From NCBI RefSeq assembly GCF_001678675.1, contig NZ_LZRN01000006.1, positions 62,001 through 126,000 of the forward strand: a stretch of DNA of 64,000 nt. The letters run 5' to 3'. The notes below the pieces were generated by a model that was given only the letters and a program-made list of their open reading frames with translations, made no database searches and was not told the DNA's origin. The stretch comes from Gelidibacter algens (GTDB taxonomy: Bacteria; Bacteroidota; Bacteroidia; Flavobacteriales; Flavobacteriaceae). Below are positions 42,457-52,118 of the stretch, one piece after another (within the stretch, counting starts at the first letter, position 1; every line of letters starts with the position of its first letter). The translations under genes and the position numbers were made by a program.

Positions 42457-45384
42457 TTACAGAAGTGCGCGTCTCAAAATAGTGATAGGGTGCAACGCCT
42501 CTCTTTGTGTGCCATCTTTAATTTGGTGTCTGCAGCTGGTTCCATTTGCTGAAATTACAGTGTCTACTGTGGTGCTTCTTACCGCAGGGAATAGCGTCTG
42601 CTCACCCACTTGCATGCTGACTTCGTAATGTTCTGCTTCATAACCAAAACTCCCTGCCATTCCGCAACACCCACTTGGGATAATGGTCACTTTATAATTC
42701 TCTGGCAGATTTAAGACCTCGAAACTTGAAAGTTGGTTGCGCAGCGCCTTTTGGTGGCAATGGCCATGAAATTTGATGGTTTTGGTGTTCTGGGTAAATT
42801 GTGAGGGTTTAATGTTGCCTAATAGGATTTCTTGTTGGATAAACTCTTCAATCAAAAAGGTGTGTTTCGCTATGCTTCTGGCAGCTTCTTTTTCATCGGC
42901 TAACTTTGGATATTCATCCGTAAAAGTTAAAATTGCAGAGGGTTCTATTCCTACCAATGGCGATTCTGAAGAAATGAGCTCTTTAAAAATAGCCACATTT
43001 TCATTCGCCACTTTTTTGGCCTGTTCGAGCAGTCCTTTGGATAAAAATGCGCGACCTGATTCTGAGTGCGAAATAAACTTAATGTGGTAGTTTAAACCTA
43101 CTAATAATTCGATGGCATCTTGTCCAATGGACGCATCTAAATGATTTGTAAACTCGTCATTAAAGAAGTAAACCGTTTTTATATTTTTTGATCCAACTAT
43201 CTGATTAACATTCTTTTTTATATAGTTATTTAAGCTTTTGGTTGAGATCAATGGCAAGGTCCTTTTTTTGGCAATCTTGAACGTGTTTTTCAGCAATGAG
43301 GACGTCAATTTATTATTAAAAAAGAAATTTGTGAGTTGAGGCATTCTACTCGCAAAATTGTTCAAATCATTATTATAGGCAAAGAGTTTTGTCCTTAAAG
43401 AGACACCATTTGCTTTTTGATATTGGTACTGAAATTCTGCCTTTAAACTCGCGACATCCACACTGCTAGGACATTCACTCGCGCAAGCTTTACAACTCAA
43501 GCAGAGGTCAAAAACCTCTTTCAATTCATGGTGATCGAACTTATTTACTTTTTCCGAATTTGTCAAAAACTCCCTCAGGGCATTTGCCCTGGCTCGGGTA
43601 GTATCTTTTTCATTTCTTGTGGCTCTGTAACTTGGGCACATCGTCCCGCCAAATTCAGGGAGTTTCCTGCAATCACCAGAACCATTGCATTTTTCAGCTT
43701 CCCTTAGGATTCCTAATGATGCTGAAAAGTCCAATAAGGTTTCTATTTCTGGCTCGACTCTATCCGATTGATAACGCAGATTTTCATCCATAGGATAGGC
43801 ATCTACAATTTTGCCAGGATTGAAAATATTTTGAGGATCGAAAACAGTTTTGATACGTTTCAGGAGTTGGTAATTTTCCTCACCAATCATTAAAGGTATA
43901 AATTCAGCTCTGACAATACCGTCACCATGCTCCCCACTCATGGAGCCTTTGTACTTTTTTACCAAATGTGCCACGTCAGTTGTTATTTGCCTGAAAAGCG
44001 CCACATCCCCACTCTTTTTTAAGTTTAGGATGGGTCTTAAATGCAACTCTCCTGCGCCAGCGTGTGCATAGTATATGGCTTTTTGATCATGGCGCTTCAT
44101 TAATTGTGTAAACTCATTGATATAATTGGCCAGATCAGGTAAGGCTACAGCCGTATCTTCAATACACGCTGCCGATTTTTTATCGCCCACCATATTGCCA
44201 AGTAGTCCCAGGCCTGCCTTTCTTAGTTCTACTGCTTTATCAATCTCTGATCCAACCAAAACAGGCGTTGCATAGCTCAATCCTGAATCTTGAATGACTT
44301 TCACGAGAGCGTCAGCTTGTTTTTGAACATCTTCAAACGAGTTCGCTCTGACTTCACACATCAAAATCGCCTCTGGATCACCAATAATAAAGGTTCTGTT
44401 CTCTGCTTGGGTTTTATTTTGTTTGGTACAATCTAAGATGGTCTTATCCATCATTTCACAGGTAAAAAGATGGTGCTGCATGGTCATTTCTACACTTTGC
44501 AAGCACGCTTCTATACTTTCAAAATGTGCTGCAACCATTATGCTTTCACTCGGTGGCAGTAGATCTAGGTGTAATGTAATTTCTGTTGTAAAGGCTAAAG
44601 TACCTTCACTCCCAGACAAGAGTTTACACATATTGAACTCTTCTGAAGTTGTACTGAACACCTCACTTTTTAGAAGTTCATCAATGGCATAACCTGTATT
44701 GCGGCGGTGGATTTCTGGCTTGGGGAAACTATCAGTGATACGTTGTTGCACGTCTTGTGGTTGAAGCTCTCGATACAGTTCCTCATAGATACGTCCTTCT
44801 AAGCTGTTCAGTTTCGTATTCGAAAAGAAATCTTCCTTAGATGTATTTGCAAAGACCGCCTCACTCCCATCACTTAATATGGTTTTCATTTTTAGAACCT
44901 TGTCCCTGGTAACGCCATATTGAATTGAGGTGGTGCCAGAAGAATTGTTTCCCACCATACCGCCAATCATACACCGGTTGGATGTAGATGTATTGGGTCC
45001 AAAAAAGAGTCCAAAAGGCTTTAAATAGTTATTGAGTTCATCTCGTACAACGCCTGGCTGTAGGGTAACAGTCCTTGCTTTTTCATTGATATCGAGAATT
45101 CTGGTAAAATGTTTAGAAACATCCACAACAATCCCTTCTCCAACACACTGGCCTGCCAAAGATGTGCCTGCCGTACGTGGAATCAAGGAGGTTTTATTGA
45201 CTGTTGCAAAATTAATCAGCAATTTTAAATCGGTTATGGTTTTGGGATATGCCACGGCCAAGGGCAACTTTCTATAAACTGAAGCATCCGTAGCATAAAG
45301 CGCTTTCATTAAGTCATCTGTAAAAAACTGTCCTTCCAATTGATCCTTAAGACCTTGTAATTCGGCGCTGAACTCTTTATTCAT
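42457..45384 (-). CDS. FAD-linked oxidase with Fe-S and CCG domains (YdiJ/D-2-hydroxyacid dehydrogenase type)
   Basis: A 975-residue fused oxidoreductase. In order: FAD_binding_4 (~40-270, with SLIPRTAGTSLAGQ and NNSSGTTSIQYGVT), FAD-oxidase C-terminal domain to ~530 (GEHGDGIVRAEFIP), a Cys-rich linker with GDCR and MCPSYR, a [4Fe-4S] site CLSCKACASECPSSVD (~630) and a C-terminal CCG region ending FHGHCHQKAL and SGCCGMAGSFGYE. E. coli YdiJ has this arrangement and oxidises D-2-hydroxyglutarate; D-lactate is an alternative. It is cytoplasmic or peripheral to the membrane and presumably passes electrons to quinone. It is monocistronic. Confidence 0.88.
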   Translation of the reverse strand: MNKEFSAELQGLKDQLEGQFFTDDLMKALYATDASVYRKLPLAVAYPKTITDLKLLINFATVNKTSLIPRTAGTSLAGQCVGEGIVVDVSKHFTRILDINEKARTVTLQPGVVRDELNNYLKPFGLFFGPNTSTSNRCMIGGMVGNNSSGTTSIQYGVTRDKVLKMKTILSDGSEAVFANTSKEDFFSNTKLNSLEGRIYEELYRELQPQDVQQRITDSFPKPEIHRRNTGYAIDELLKSEVFSTTSEEFNMCKLLSGSEGTLAFTTEITLHLDLLPPSESIMVAAHFESIEACLQSVEMTMQHHLFTCEMMDKTILDCTKQNKTQAENRTFIIGDPEAILMCEVRANSFEDVQKQADALVKVIQDSGLSYATPVLVGSEIDKAVELRKAGLGLLGNMVGDKKSAACIEDTAVALPDLANYINEFTQLMKRHDQKAIYYAHAGAGELHLRPILNLKKSGDVALFRQITTDVAHLVKKYKGSMSGEHGDGIVRAEFIPLMIGEENYQLLKRIKTVFDPQNIFNPGKIVDAYPMDENLRYQSDRVEPEIETLLDFSASLGILREAEKCNGSGDCRKLPEFGGTMCPSYRATRNEKDTTRARANALREFLTNSEKVNKFDHHELKEVFDLCLSCKACASECPSSVDVASLKAEFQYQYQKANGVSLRTKLFAYNNDLNNFASRMPQLTNFFFNNKLTSSLLKNTFKIAKKRTLPLISTKSLNNYIKKNVNQIVGSKNIKTVYFFNDEFTNHLDASIGQDAIELLVGLNYHIKFISHSESGRAFLSKGLLEQAKKVANENVAIFKELISSESPLVGIEPSAILTFTDEYPKLADEKEAARSIAKHTFLIEEFIQQEILLGNIKPSQFTQNTKTIKFHGHCHQKALRNQLSSFEVLNLPENYKVTIIPSGCCGMAGSFGYEAEHYEVSMQVGEQTLFPAVRSTTVDTVISANGTSCRHQIKDGTQREALHPITILRRALL

Positions 45385-45479
45385 CTATAGGTGTAAAATT
45401 CTGATTAAGACTAATAATAATGGCTTAAAATTAGGTGTATTTTGCCAATTTTAACATAAAGTTGGCGGATTATTTTAGC

Positions 45480-45507
45480 TTCTATAGCAATTCAAAATGT
45501 ACATTTG
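45480..45507 (+). promoter_or_regulatory. Promoter for the beta-barrel protein gene
   Basis: TACATTTG (45500-45507) matches TAnnTTTG. A TTC at 45480-45482 is 17 bp upstream, a weak -33. The leader to ATG 45530 is about 17-20 nt. Confidence 0.5.
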
Positions 45508-45529
45508 TTAAAACTTAAAAACTCAAATT

Positions 45530-46042
45530 ATGAAAAAAATACTTTTAATTGCTGTTGCATTTGTTGGTGGTACCATGATGATGAATGCTCAGGATATTGC
45601 TGACAATGCTATTGGTTTACGTATAGGCGGAAACAGCGATGGTTCTGGTGCTGAAGTTTCTTACCAGCGTGCACTTGGAGATTCTAATCGTTTGGAATTA
45701 GACTTAGGTTTCATAAACTCTAATAAGAAAAATGATGAATATGACGGATTTAAACTTGCTGGTATATACCAATGGGTATGGAATATTGATGGCGGCTTTA
45801 ACTGGTATGCTGGTCCTGGTGCTGGTATTGCAAGTAAAAATTATAATAAATATAGAGGATTAGATATTGACGAAACGCAAACGTTTGTTTTTATAGGAGG
45901 AGACGTAGGAATTGAATATAATTTCGATTTTCCATTATTATTATCTCTTGATTTCAGACCAGAATTTGGTTTAGGAAATGACGAGTTTAATAATAATGAA
46001 TTAGATTTTGCATTAGCCTTAGGTGTAAGATACCAATTCTAA
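45530..46042 (+). CDS. Small outer-membrane beta-barrel protein
   Basis: A 170-residue protein with a signal peptide (1-20, ending MNAQ). The rest alternates short polar/hydrophobic strands with aromatic girdles (DGFKLAGIYQWVW, GGFNWYAGPGAG, VFIGGDVGIEYNF, LLLSLDFRPEFG) and ends in the barrel C-terminus ALGVRYQF with a terminal Phe, as recognised by the BAM machinery. About eight strands are expected. It belongs to the porin-like OMP_b-brl type; a specific function cannot be named. It is followed by a bidirectional terminator. Confidence 0.85.
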   Translation: MKKILLIAVAFVGGTMMMNAQDIADNAIGLRIGGNSDGSGAEVSYQRALGDSNRLELDLGFINSNKKNDEYDGFKLAGIYQWVWNIDGGFNWYAGPGAGIASKNYNKYRGLDIDETQTFVFIGGDVGIEYNFDFPLLLSLDFRPEFGLGNDEFNNNELDFALALGVRYQF

Positions 46043-46078
46043 AACGCAACCAATTTTCTTTAAGGAAGATATGACACG

Positions 46079-46113
46079 AAAAACCATCATTTTAAAAAAT
46101 GATGGTTTTTTTT
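46079..46113. terminator. Bidirectional terminator between the barrel gene and the AraC gene
   Basis: A long inverted repeat around accatcat / atgatggt flanked by A- and T-runs, between convergent stops at 46042 and 46118. Confidence 0.88.
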
Positions 46114-46117
46114 ATTG

Positions 46118-47137
46118 TTATTTTTTTAGATGCAGATTGCGATATTCGGTAGGCGTCATCTGATATTCTTCTTTAAAGATTTTAGAAAAGTAGCTGCGAC
46201 TAGTTAAGCCAATTTTATAAACCACTTCAGAGATATTGAAATTTGTGCCTCTTAACAATGTTGACGCAAGATCTAAACGCACCGTGTTGATGTAGTTGTT
46301 AATAGTAGCTTTATATAGAATTTTGAATCCTTCTTGAAGTTTTGCTTCGGTTAGCCCTACTTCTTTACAGATATCACCGATGGTAAATGTCTTTTCAATA
46401 TTCTGTCTGATATATTGCACAGCCTCTCTAACTTTAGAGACTTCATACTGCCTTAAAACATGTCGGTTTTCTTCGCTCATCAAATCGTCTTGGTACTGTA
46501 AAATTTGTTTTCCCAACAATTGATATCCACTACTGATCATAAAAATGGATCTTAGGAGAAAGTTATCTTCAAAATTTTTAATCTCTTCAAACACTTCGGC
46601 AAGTGCCAAACTGTAGTAGCCTTCGTGATAAAAACTATTTTTGGCAAGGACATCTCCAAATATAGTGTTGAGCTCAGATTTGATAATTTCTGAAGAACAT
46701 TCTCCATAAAGCGCAAACTGTTCTCTGTCCATTTCCAAACTGTAAAGGTTGATCTCTTGATCTTTCTTAAACCGTATCACATGACCATTATAATCTTTAC
46801 TGGCAACAATAGCTTGTTGATATTCATGCAAATCGTGCACTTGAGCTTCATTGGAAAACCTATGATCAAAATTGCCTTTAGTGCAGTACAAAAATTTTAA
46901 TGGATGGGTTAAATCTTTGACGAACTGAATTTCCACATCCATTTTAAACTGACAATGGTATTCTATAATGCCCAATCCAGATTCAAGCATCATCGCTTTT
47001 ATATAGCCTGTGCCTACGTTTTCGGTAAGTTCTAGGTGATACTCTCTGCAATGGAGCTGGTAAGATAATTGCAATGCTTCAGCCAAATCTTTGATGACCA
47101 AATCCACTGGTAAAGAGTTAACTTTTATCGTAATCAT
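46118..47137 (-). CDS. AraC-family transcriptional regulator (PchR-like)
   Basis: A 339-residue protein. Residues ~1-235 are an effector-type N-terminal domain of low similarity. Residues ~240-339 hold two helix-turn-helix units: TIGDICKEVGLTEAKLQEGFKIL and NISEVVYKIGLTSRSYFSKIFKEEYQMTPTEYR, the classic AraC second-HTH end. PchR-like AraC proteins of this kind often sense iron chelates, but no siderophore genes adjoin it. It is 58 bp downstream of bshA on the same strand, so it may be co-transcribed. Confidence 0.88.
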   Translation of the reverse strand: MITIKVNSLPVDLVIKDLAEALQLSYQLHCREYHLELTENVGTGYIKAMMLESGLGIIEYHCQFKMDVEIQFVKDLTHPLKFLYCTKGNFDHRFSNEAQVHDLHEYQQAIVASKDYNGHVIRFKKDQEINLYSLEMDREQFALYGECSSEIIKSELNTIFGDVLAKNSFYHEGYYSLALAEVFEEIKNFEDNFLLRSIFMISSGYQLLGKQILQYQDDLMSEENRHVLRQYEVSKVREAVQYIRQNIEKTFTIGDICKEVGLTEAKLQEGFKILYKATINNYINTVRLDLASTLLRGTNFNISEVVYKIGLTSRSYFSKIFKEEYQMTPTEYRNLHLKK

Positions 47138-47195
47138 GAAATGAAAATTTTAAGTTTTGGAATTTTGAATGATGGCAGCATTTATATTGGAAGCT

Positions 47196-48335
47196 TTATT
47201 TAGTAAGGGCACATTCTTTTAAAGTTCGAACATAGATGGCTTCATATTGTGGTACGACATTGGTGATCGCAAATTTTGCTGCTTCTTTGGTGGCATTCAA
47301 CTTAAATGTTTGCAGTCGGTCTTCATCGCTCAAAATATGAATAGCATTTTTTGACATGTCCTCAACATCACTCACATTGCTTAAAAATCCGGAGACACCT
47401 TCGATGTTGACTTCAGGAATTCCCCCAGTATTACTAGAAATAACTGGTACTCCTGACGCCATTGCTTCTAATGCTGCCAAACCAAAACTTTCGGTTTGCG
47501 AAGGCAATAGAAACAAATCGCTAAAGCATAATATTTTATCAATTTCATTACTGTTTCCAAAAAAGACCACTTTATCTTCAATCCCCAATTTTTCACAAAG
47601 ACGCTCAGCTTCCAATTTTTCAGGGCCTTCCCCTACCATCATTAATTTTGCGGGCATCGCTTTCTGAATGTTATAGAATATCTTGATGACATCAGGAATT
47701 TGTTTCACTTTACGGAAATTACTGATATGGGTGATGATCTTTTCATTATCCTCTGCCATAATACCTCTTTGGCAATCAGTAAATTGTGTTTTATGTCTGC
47801 TAAAATCTATAAAATTGGGAATGACATCAATATCTTTCTTAATATCGAATAAACGTAGGGTGTCGTCTTTCAAACTTTGGGAAACTGAAGTGACGGCATC
47901 AGATTTGTTGATGCTAAACGTGACCGCTGGTTTATAGAACGGGTGGCTTCCTACCAGAGTAATATCTGTGCCGTGGAGTGTGGTTACAATAGGAACATAA
48001 ATGCCCTCTTCCTGCAACATTTTTTTGGCCATATAGGCCGCGTACGCATGTGGTATGGCATAATGGACGTGCAAAATTTCTATGCCGTGCAATTTGACCA
48101 TATCTACCAACTTGCTGGACAGCGCCAGCTCATAGGGTTGGTATAAGAACAAGGGATATTCAGGAACAGTAACCTCATGATAATGGACATGTTCTCCCAA
48201 CAAATCCAATCTTACAGGTTGGCTATAGGTTATAAAATGAATTTCATGACCACGTTTGGACAGCGCAAGACCCAACTCTGTTGCCACCACACCACTACCG
48301 CCAAAGGTTGGGTAACATACAATTCCTATTTTCAT
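47196..48335 (-). CDS. bshA: N-acetyl-alpha-D-glucosaminyl L-malate synthase (bacillithiol)
   Basis: A 379-residue GT4 glycosyltransferase. The N-terminal FPTFGGSG-type loop appears as CYPTFGGSGVVATELGLALSKRGHEIHFIT. Other BshA features are HVHYHEVTVPEYPLF, LHVHYAIPHAYAAYM and the GT-B C-terminal E7 motif ESFGLAALEAMASGVPVI. It joins UDP-GlcNAc to L-malate, the first step in bacillithiol synthesis; BshB and BshC are not in the window. This indicates bacillithiol, not glutathione, as the main low-molecular-weight thiol. It is cytoplasmic. Confidence 0.93.
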   Translation of the reverse strand: MKIGIVCYPTFGGSGVVATELGLALSKRGHEIHFITYSQPVRLDLLGEHVHYHEVTVPEYPLFLYQPYELALSSKLVDMVKLHGIEILHVHYAIPHAYAAYMAKKMLQEEGIYVPIVTTLHGTDITLVGSHPFYKPAVTFSINKSDAVTSVSQSLKDDTLRLFDIKKDIDVIPNFIDFSRHKTQFTDCQRGIMAEDNEKIITHISNFRKVKQIPDVIKIFYNIQKAMPAKLMMVGEGPEKLEAERLCEKLGIEDKVVFFGNSNEIDKILCFSDLFLLPSQTESFGLAALEAMASGVPVISSNTGGIPEVNIEGVSGFLSNVSDVEDMSKNAIHILSDEDRLQTFKLNATKEAAKFAITNVVPQYEAIYVRTLKECALTK

Positions 48336-48469
48336 GTTTTAGTTTTTAATTGAAATACCTAAATGCACTTAGGGTTCGGGTTTATAAATTTATAAAATTT
48401 AAAATTAAAGTTTTTTAACCTTTTAAGAGTGTGGCTGCATACTTTACGTACTTACAACTTGTCCTCAGT

Positions 48470-51385
48470 TTAATCAATGATTGCTTCGTAGATCAATCTC
48501 TGAATTTCAGTTCTGATCCCTTCTTTGAGCAAAATATTATTATTGGCGGTTGGATAGGTTCTGTTTGACAAAAATACATATATAATTTCCTCATCAGGAT
48601 CAGCCCAAGCATAAGTACCTGTAAAACCGGAGTGCCCAAAGCTAGATAAAGAGACACATCCACAGGTGGGTCCCGCCGTTCCCAATTGCGGTTTGTCAAA
48701 TCCAACGCCACGTCTTACCCCATCTTCACAGTAATAGCAGGTGTTAAATTTATCAATCGTTTCTGTTTTCAAATACCGTTTACCACCATAAAACCCTTTT
48801 TGAAGGTACATCTGCATAATTTTGGCAACATCGTTACTATTGCTAAATATCCCGGCATGTCCGCCTACGCCATTTTGCATTGCCGCACCCATATCATGCA
48901 CATAGCCCTGAATGGTTTGGTATCTGTAATAATCATCTTCCTCACTAGGCACCAATTGTGAATTACTAAATTTTGAAGCGGGATTATACGTGGTATGGTT
49001 GGCACCCATAGGTTGGTAAAAATGTTCTTGCACCAACTCATCCAATCCTTTATTATAATAACGTTCAATGTATTTTTTCAGAATAAAATAAGGGAAGTCG
49101 CTATACCTGTAACTCAAACTTGGTAATAAATCAGTATCCCTTATTATTTTTTGGATGGTGTCAGGATAATCGTGTCTTAAATACATCTCCTCTGCTACCT
49201 TAACGTTGAACATCGGACTGGACTTTCTTCTGTAAAACTTAGGATCTGGTTTTTTGTTGGCATCAAGAGTAGCTGTGTAAAAAGGGATCCAAGGTTTCAA
49301 TCGCGCATAATGTGATAACATTTGTTTTAAAGTGATATTTTTTTTGTTGGAGTCTCTATACTCAGGTAAAATTTGAGACAGCTTTGTTTCTGTAGAGACA
49401 ATGCCTTTCCCTTCCAGTTCCATCAGTAACGGTAAAGTTGCCAGAATCTTTGTCAGCGAAGCTACGTCATACATATCATCTAAATCCACCATTTCATTGC
49501 CGTCATAGGTGTGTTTGCCAAACGCTTTGTTATAGATGACCTTGCCTTTTCGTGCCACCAAGATTTGTAACCCTGGTGCTGCTTTATGAGCAATAGTAAT
49601 ATTGGCCATAGAGTCCAATTTTTTCAATTTTTCTGAACTCATCCCTACCGATTCCGGAAGTCCATAACTTAATGACTGTAAGCTATTATATATATACCCG
49701 ACACCAACCTTAAAATGTTCAGCGGTCGAAACGGGTAATGTGCCTTTTGCAGGAATGGCTCCAAAGATAAGTTGGGCCGATTTGCGCATGGAAATTTCAC
49801 TGTTTTGATAGCTCACCACGATGCCCTCAATATTTTCTATAGAATGTAAGTCGATAAGCGCATAAGGACTTGCAAAAACATCTAGAATAACCGTGTTGGT
49901 GCGTGCCATTTCATAAAGCCAAATCATTTCCTTATCTGAAAATTGATAGGGTTTCCATGGATTGACGTTCGACTTATGAAGGCCCACAATCACTGTATTG
50001 TAATTTTGAAGTTTGGTCAGCAGCTCATCTAACTTATCAGCTTTAATGTGATGGACCTTGGTATATTTTCTCAATTCCTCAAGATAGGCGGAGTTATCAA
50101 GAGAATCACCCAGTTCTACATAGGCTATTTCTTTTGTTGCCAAATGTCTTAAAGGCAGAATTTCCTTCTGGTTACGCACCACTGTAATGGCATTTTCAAT
50201 AAGTTTTTCGTAAAGCAAATCATCTTTCAATCGGTTGAGATCTTCTACCAAATTTGCAGTCCCTATAGGTATGTAATCCTGAAGGCCCACTTTGTATTTG
50301 GCCATTAGTATTTTTTTGACAGAATGTGCCAATCGTTCTTCAGTATAAACATTGTTTACATAAGCGTCCACCATTTTATCAATGGCGATAGGCACGTTTT
50401 CAGAAATTAAAAGTACATCATTGCCCGCCAGAAAAGCCGCAAGATCAATATCTCCAGGTGTACTGAAATTAGACACCCCTTTCATTTCTAGGGCATCAGT
50501 GAAAATAAGTCCTTCAAATTGTAAGCGCTCCTTTAAGATATCTGTAACAATATGTTTTGATAAAGAGGAAGGTGTTCCTTCTATAGGCTCTAAACTCGGT
50601 ACGTTTAAATGGGCCACCATAACACTGGATAAGCCTTCACTGATCAGTTTTTTATAGGGGTAGAGTTCAATGGAGTCGATCCGTCTTTCATTAAAATTAA
50701 TGGTAGGCAGTGTTTTATGACTATCTGTATCTGTATCTCCATGACCAGGAAAATGTTTGGCGTTTGCCAGCACTCCGGCACCCTGCATTCCTTTCATAAA
50801 TGCCAAGGCTTTGGCGGTCACATTGTCTCTATCTTCTCCAAAAGAGCGGTTTCCGATAATTGGATTTTTAGGATTGGTATTAATGTCTACAGCTGGCGCA
50901 AAATTAAAATGAACACCAATACGCTTGCAATGTTCCCCAAGTTGATGGCCCATTTGCTCTATCAGAGTGTTATCTTTAATTGCGCCAAGTGTCATATTAT
51001 ATGGAAACGCATAAGTAGAATCCAAACGCATGCTCAGGCCCCACTCGGCATCCATACCTATCAACAGAGGCACTTTGGAAATGGCTTGGTATTGGTTGTT
51101 TAGTTTTGCTTGTTTAACAGGACCACCTTTAGAATAAATGAGCCCTCCAATGTGATAATCATTAATAAGCTTGGCAATCTCAGTTTCATTAGATTTGCTG
51201 TTGTTGGACAGTGCCCTAGCCATAAACAATTGCCCTATACGCTGACGAAGATTCAACCCGTCATAAATGCTATCCACCCATTTTTGTTGTGCCACTGCAT
51301 CTGTTGTTGCTAATGGATTTTTAGAGTTCTGGGCTGAACTCGGAAAAATATAGAAACAAAAAATGAGGGAGAATATAAAGCGCAT
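48470..51385 (-). CDS. NagZ-like glycoside hydrolase 3 fused to a serine beta-lactamase-type hydrolase
   Basis: A 971-residue fusion with a signal peptide (1-19). Residues ~45-380 are GH3 with the NagZ signature KHFPGHGDTDTDSH (210-223). Residues ~390-575 are the GH3 C-terminal domain. Residues ~590-960 are a beta-lactamase/DD-peptidase domain with SxxK at Ser643/Lys646 (ASLTKILATLP), a SYRYSDFPY motif and GHSGFTGTYAW. This fusion is known from Bacteroidota. It probably trims muropeptides or recycles cell wall in the periplasm. The Asp/His pair for GH3 is inside KHFPGHGDTDTD. It is far larger than canonical NagZ (~340). Confidence 0.92.
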   Translation of the reverse strand: MRFIFSLIFCFYIFPSSAQNSKNPLATTDAVAQQKWVDSIYDGLNLRQRIGQLFMARALSNNSKSNETEIAKLINDYHIGGLIYSKGGPVKQAKLNNQYQAISKVPLLIGMDAEWGLSMRLDSTYAFPYNMTLGAIKDNTLIEQMGHQLGEHCKRIGVHFNFAPAVDINTNPKNPIIGNRSFGEDRDNVTAKALAFMKGMQGAGVLANAKHFPGHGDTDTDSHKTLPTINFNERRIDSIELYPYKKLISEGLSSVMVAHLNVPSLEPIEGTPSSLSKHIVTDILKERLQFEGLIFTDALEMKGVSNFSTPGDIDLAAFLAGNDVLLISENVPIAIDKMVDAYVNNVYTEERLAHSVKKILMAKYKVGLQDYIPIGTANLVEDLNRLKDDLLYEKLIENAITVVRNQKEILPLRHLATKEIAYVELGDSLDNSAYLEELRKYTKVHHIKADKLDELLTKLQNYNTVIVGLHKSNVNPWKPYQFSDKEMIWLYEMARTNTVILDVFASPYALIDLHSIENIEGIVVSYQNSEISMRKSAQLIFGAIPAKGTLPVSTAEHFKVGVGYIYNSLQSLSYGLPESVGMSSEKLKKLDSMANITIAHKAAPGLQILVARKGKVIYNKAFGKHTYDGNEMVDLDDMYDVASLTKILATLPLLMELEGKGIVSTETKLSQILPEYRDSNKKNITLKQMLSHYARLKPWIPFYTATLDANKKPDPKFYRRKSSPMFNVKVAEEMYLRHDYPDTIQKIIRDTDLLPSLSYRYSDFPYFILKKYIERYYNKGLDELVQEHFYQPMGANHTTYNPASKFSNSQLVPSEEDDYYRYQTIQGYVHDMGAAMQNGVGGHAGIFSNSNDVAKIMQMYLQKGFYGGKRYLKTETIDKFNTCYYCEDGVRRGVGFDKPQLGTAGPTCGCVSLSSFGHSGFTGTYAWADPDEEIIYVFLSNRTYPTANNNILLKEGIRTEIQRLIYEAIID

Positions 51386-51599
51386 ATAGATTAGGTATTT
51401 TAAGCTAAGTAATCAATTTAGATACGGTGGCAAAGTACCACTTTTACTCGTAAGCCTATAAAATTTTAAGATAGTTTTATAACGAGCCTCAGCAATTAAA
51501 TAGCTTGAAATTTTAGACAGTATTTTGTAGAAAAAAATTGGTATTCAATGCTTTAAGAGAATAGAATTCAAAAAAGATACCTCGTAAGAGATGAATAGT

Positions 51600-52085
51600 T
51601 TAATTTAAGAAACGATTGTGCCAACTTTCACTTGCAGGGACTTCCCAATTCTCATTAAATTCTGCAATGTTGATGACCAAATTATTGAAAACAATGGTGT
51701 TTTTTGAAACTGCCTTTTCCTTCGCCATTTTTTTGAAATCCAATAGTGTTTTATAGGCAATGAAATCCCCCTGTTTGTAAGACACATTCATCTTGTCCAT
51801 AAGGTCTACATTGTAATCTTTTTCCAATTGCTGAACAAAATGCACCGAAGCATCAATGCTGCAACCCGTGGCCTTGTTTAAGTTTTGATTTAAAGCAAAA
51901 ACGATAAACCGCTTGTACTTGATAAGATATCCAGACCGTAAATCACTACCATGTGCGGTCCAGTTTGTAATAAAGGTATCTATTTTAGATTCTAACTCTA
52001 CAATCTCTTCATCTGTAAATGAACGATTGGCTTGATAGATCCAAACTCTAGATTCTTCAGGTAAGGTATTAAAATCGACTAGCAT
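51600..52085 (-). CDS. Conserved flavobacterial protein, often mislabelled 'ABC transporter ATPase'
   Basis: A 161-residue protein: MLVDFNTLPEESRVWIYQANRSFTDEEI..., with FALNQNLNKATGCSIDASVHFVQQLE in the middle and a C-terminal SWHNRFLN. No Walker A, Walker B or ABC signature is present, so the common database name is not supported. It is cytoplasmic. Homologues occur next to the PH-domain and NagZ genes in related genomes, as here. Function is unknown. A -7 box at 52106-52113 precedes it. Confidence 0.8.
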   Translation of the reverse strand: MLVDFNTLPEESRVWIYQANRSFTDEEIVELESKIDTFITNWTAHGSDLRSGYLIKYKRFIVFALNQNLNKATGCSIDASVHFVQQLEKDYNVDLMDKMNVSYKQGDFIAYKTLLDFKKMAKEKAVSKNTIVFNNLVINIAEFNENWEVPASESWHNRFLN

Positions 52086-52105
52086 ATTTTTGTTTTTTCT
52101 GACTA

Positions 52106-52113
52106 CAAAAGTA
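52106..52113 (-). promoter_or_regulatory. -7 box for the 161-residue protein gene
   Basis: TACTTTTG on the minus strand matches TAnnTTTG and is 21 bp before the ATG at 52085. It lies just past the stop of the PH-domain gene, suggesting a separate transcript. Confidence 0.45.
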
Positions 52114-52118
52114 CACTT

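Noticed and set aside
51600-52085. Automatic name 'ABC transporter ATPase'
   Set aside because: No Walker A, Walker B or signature motif is present.
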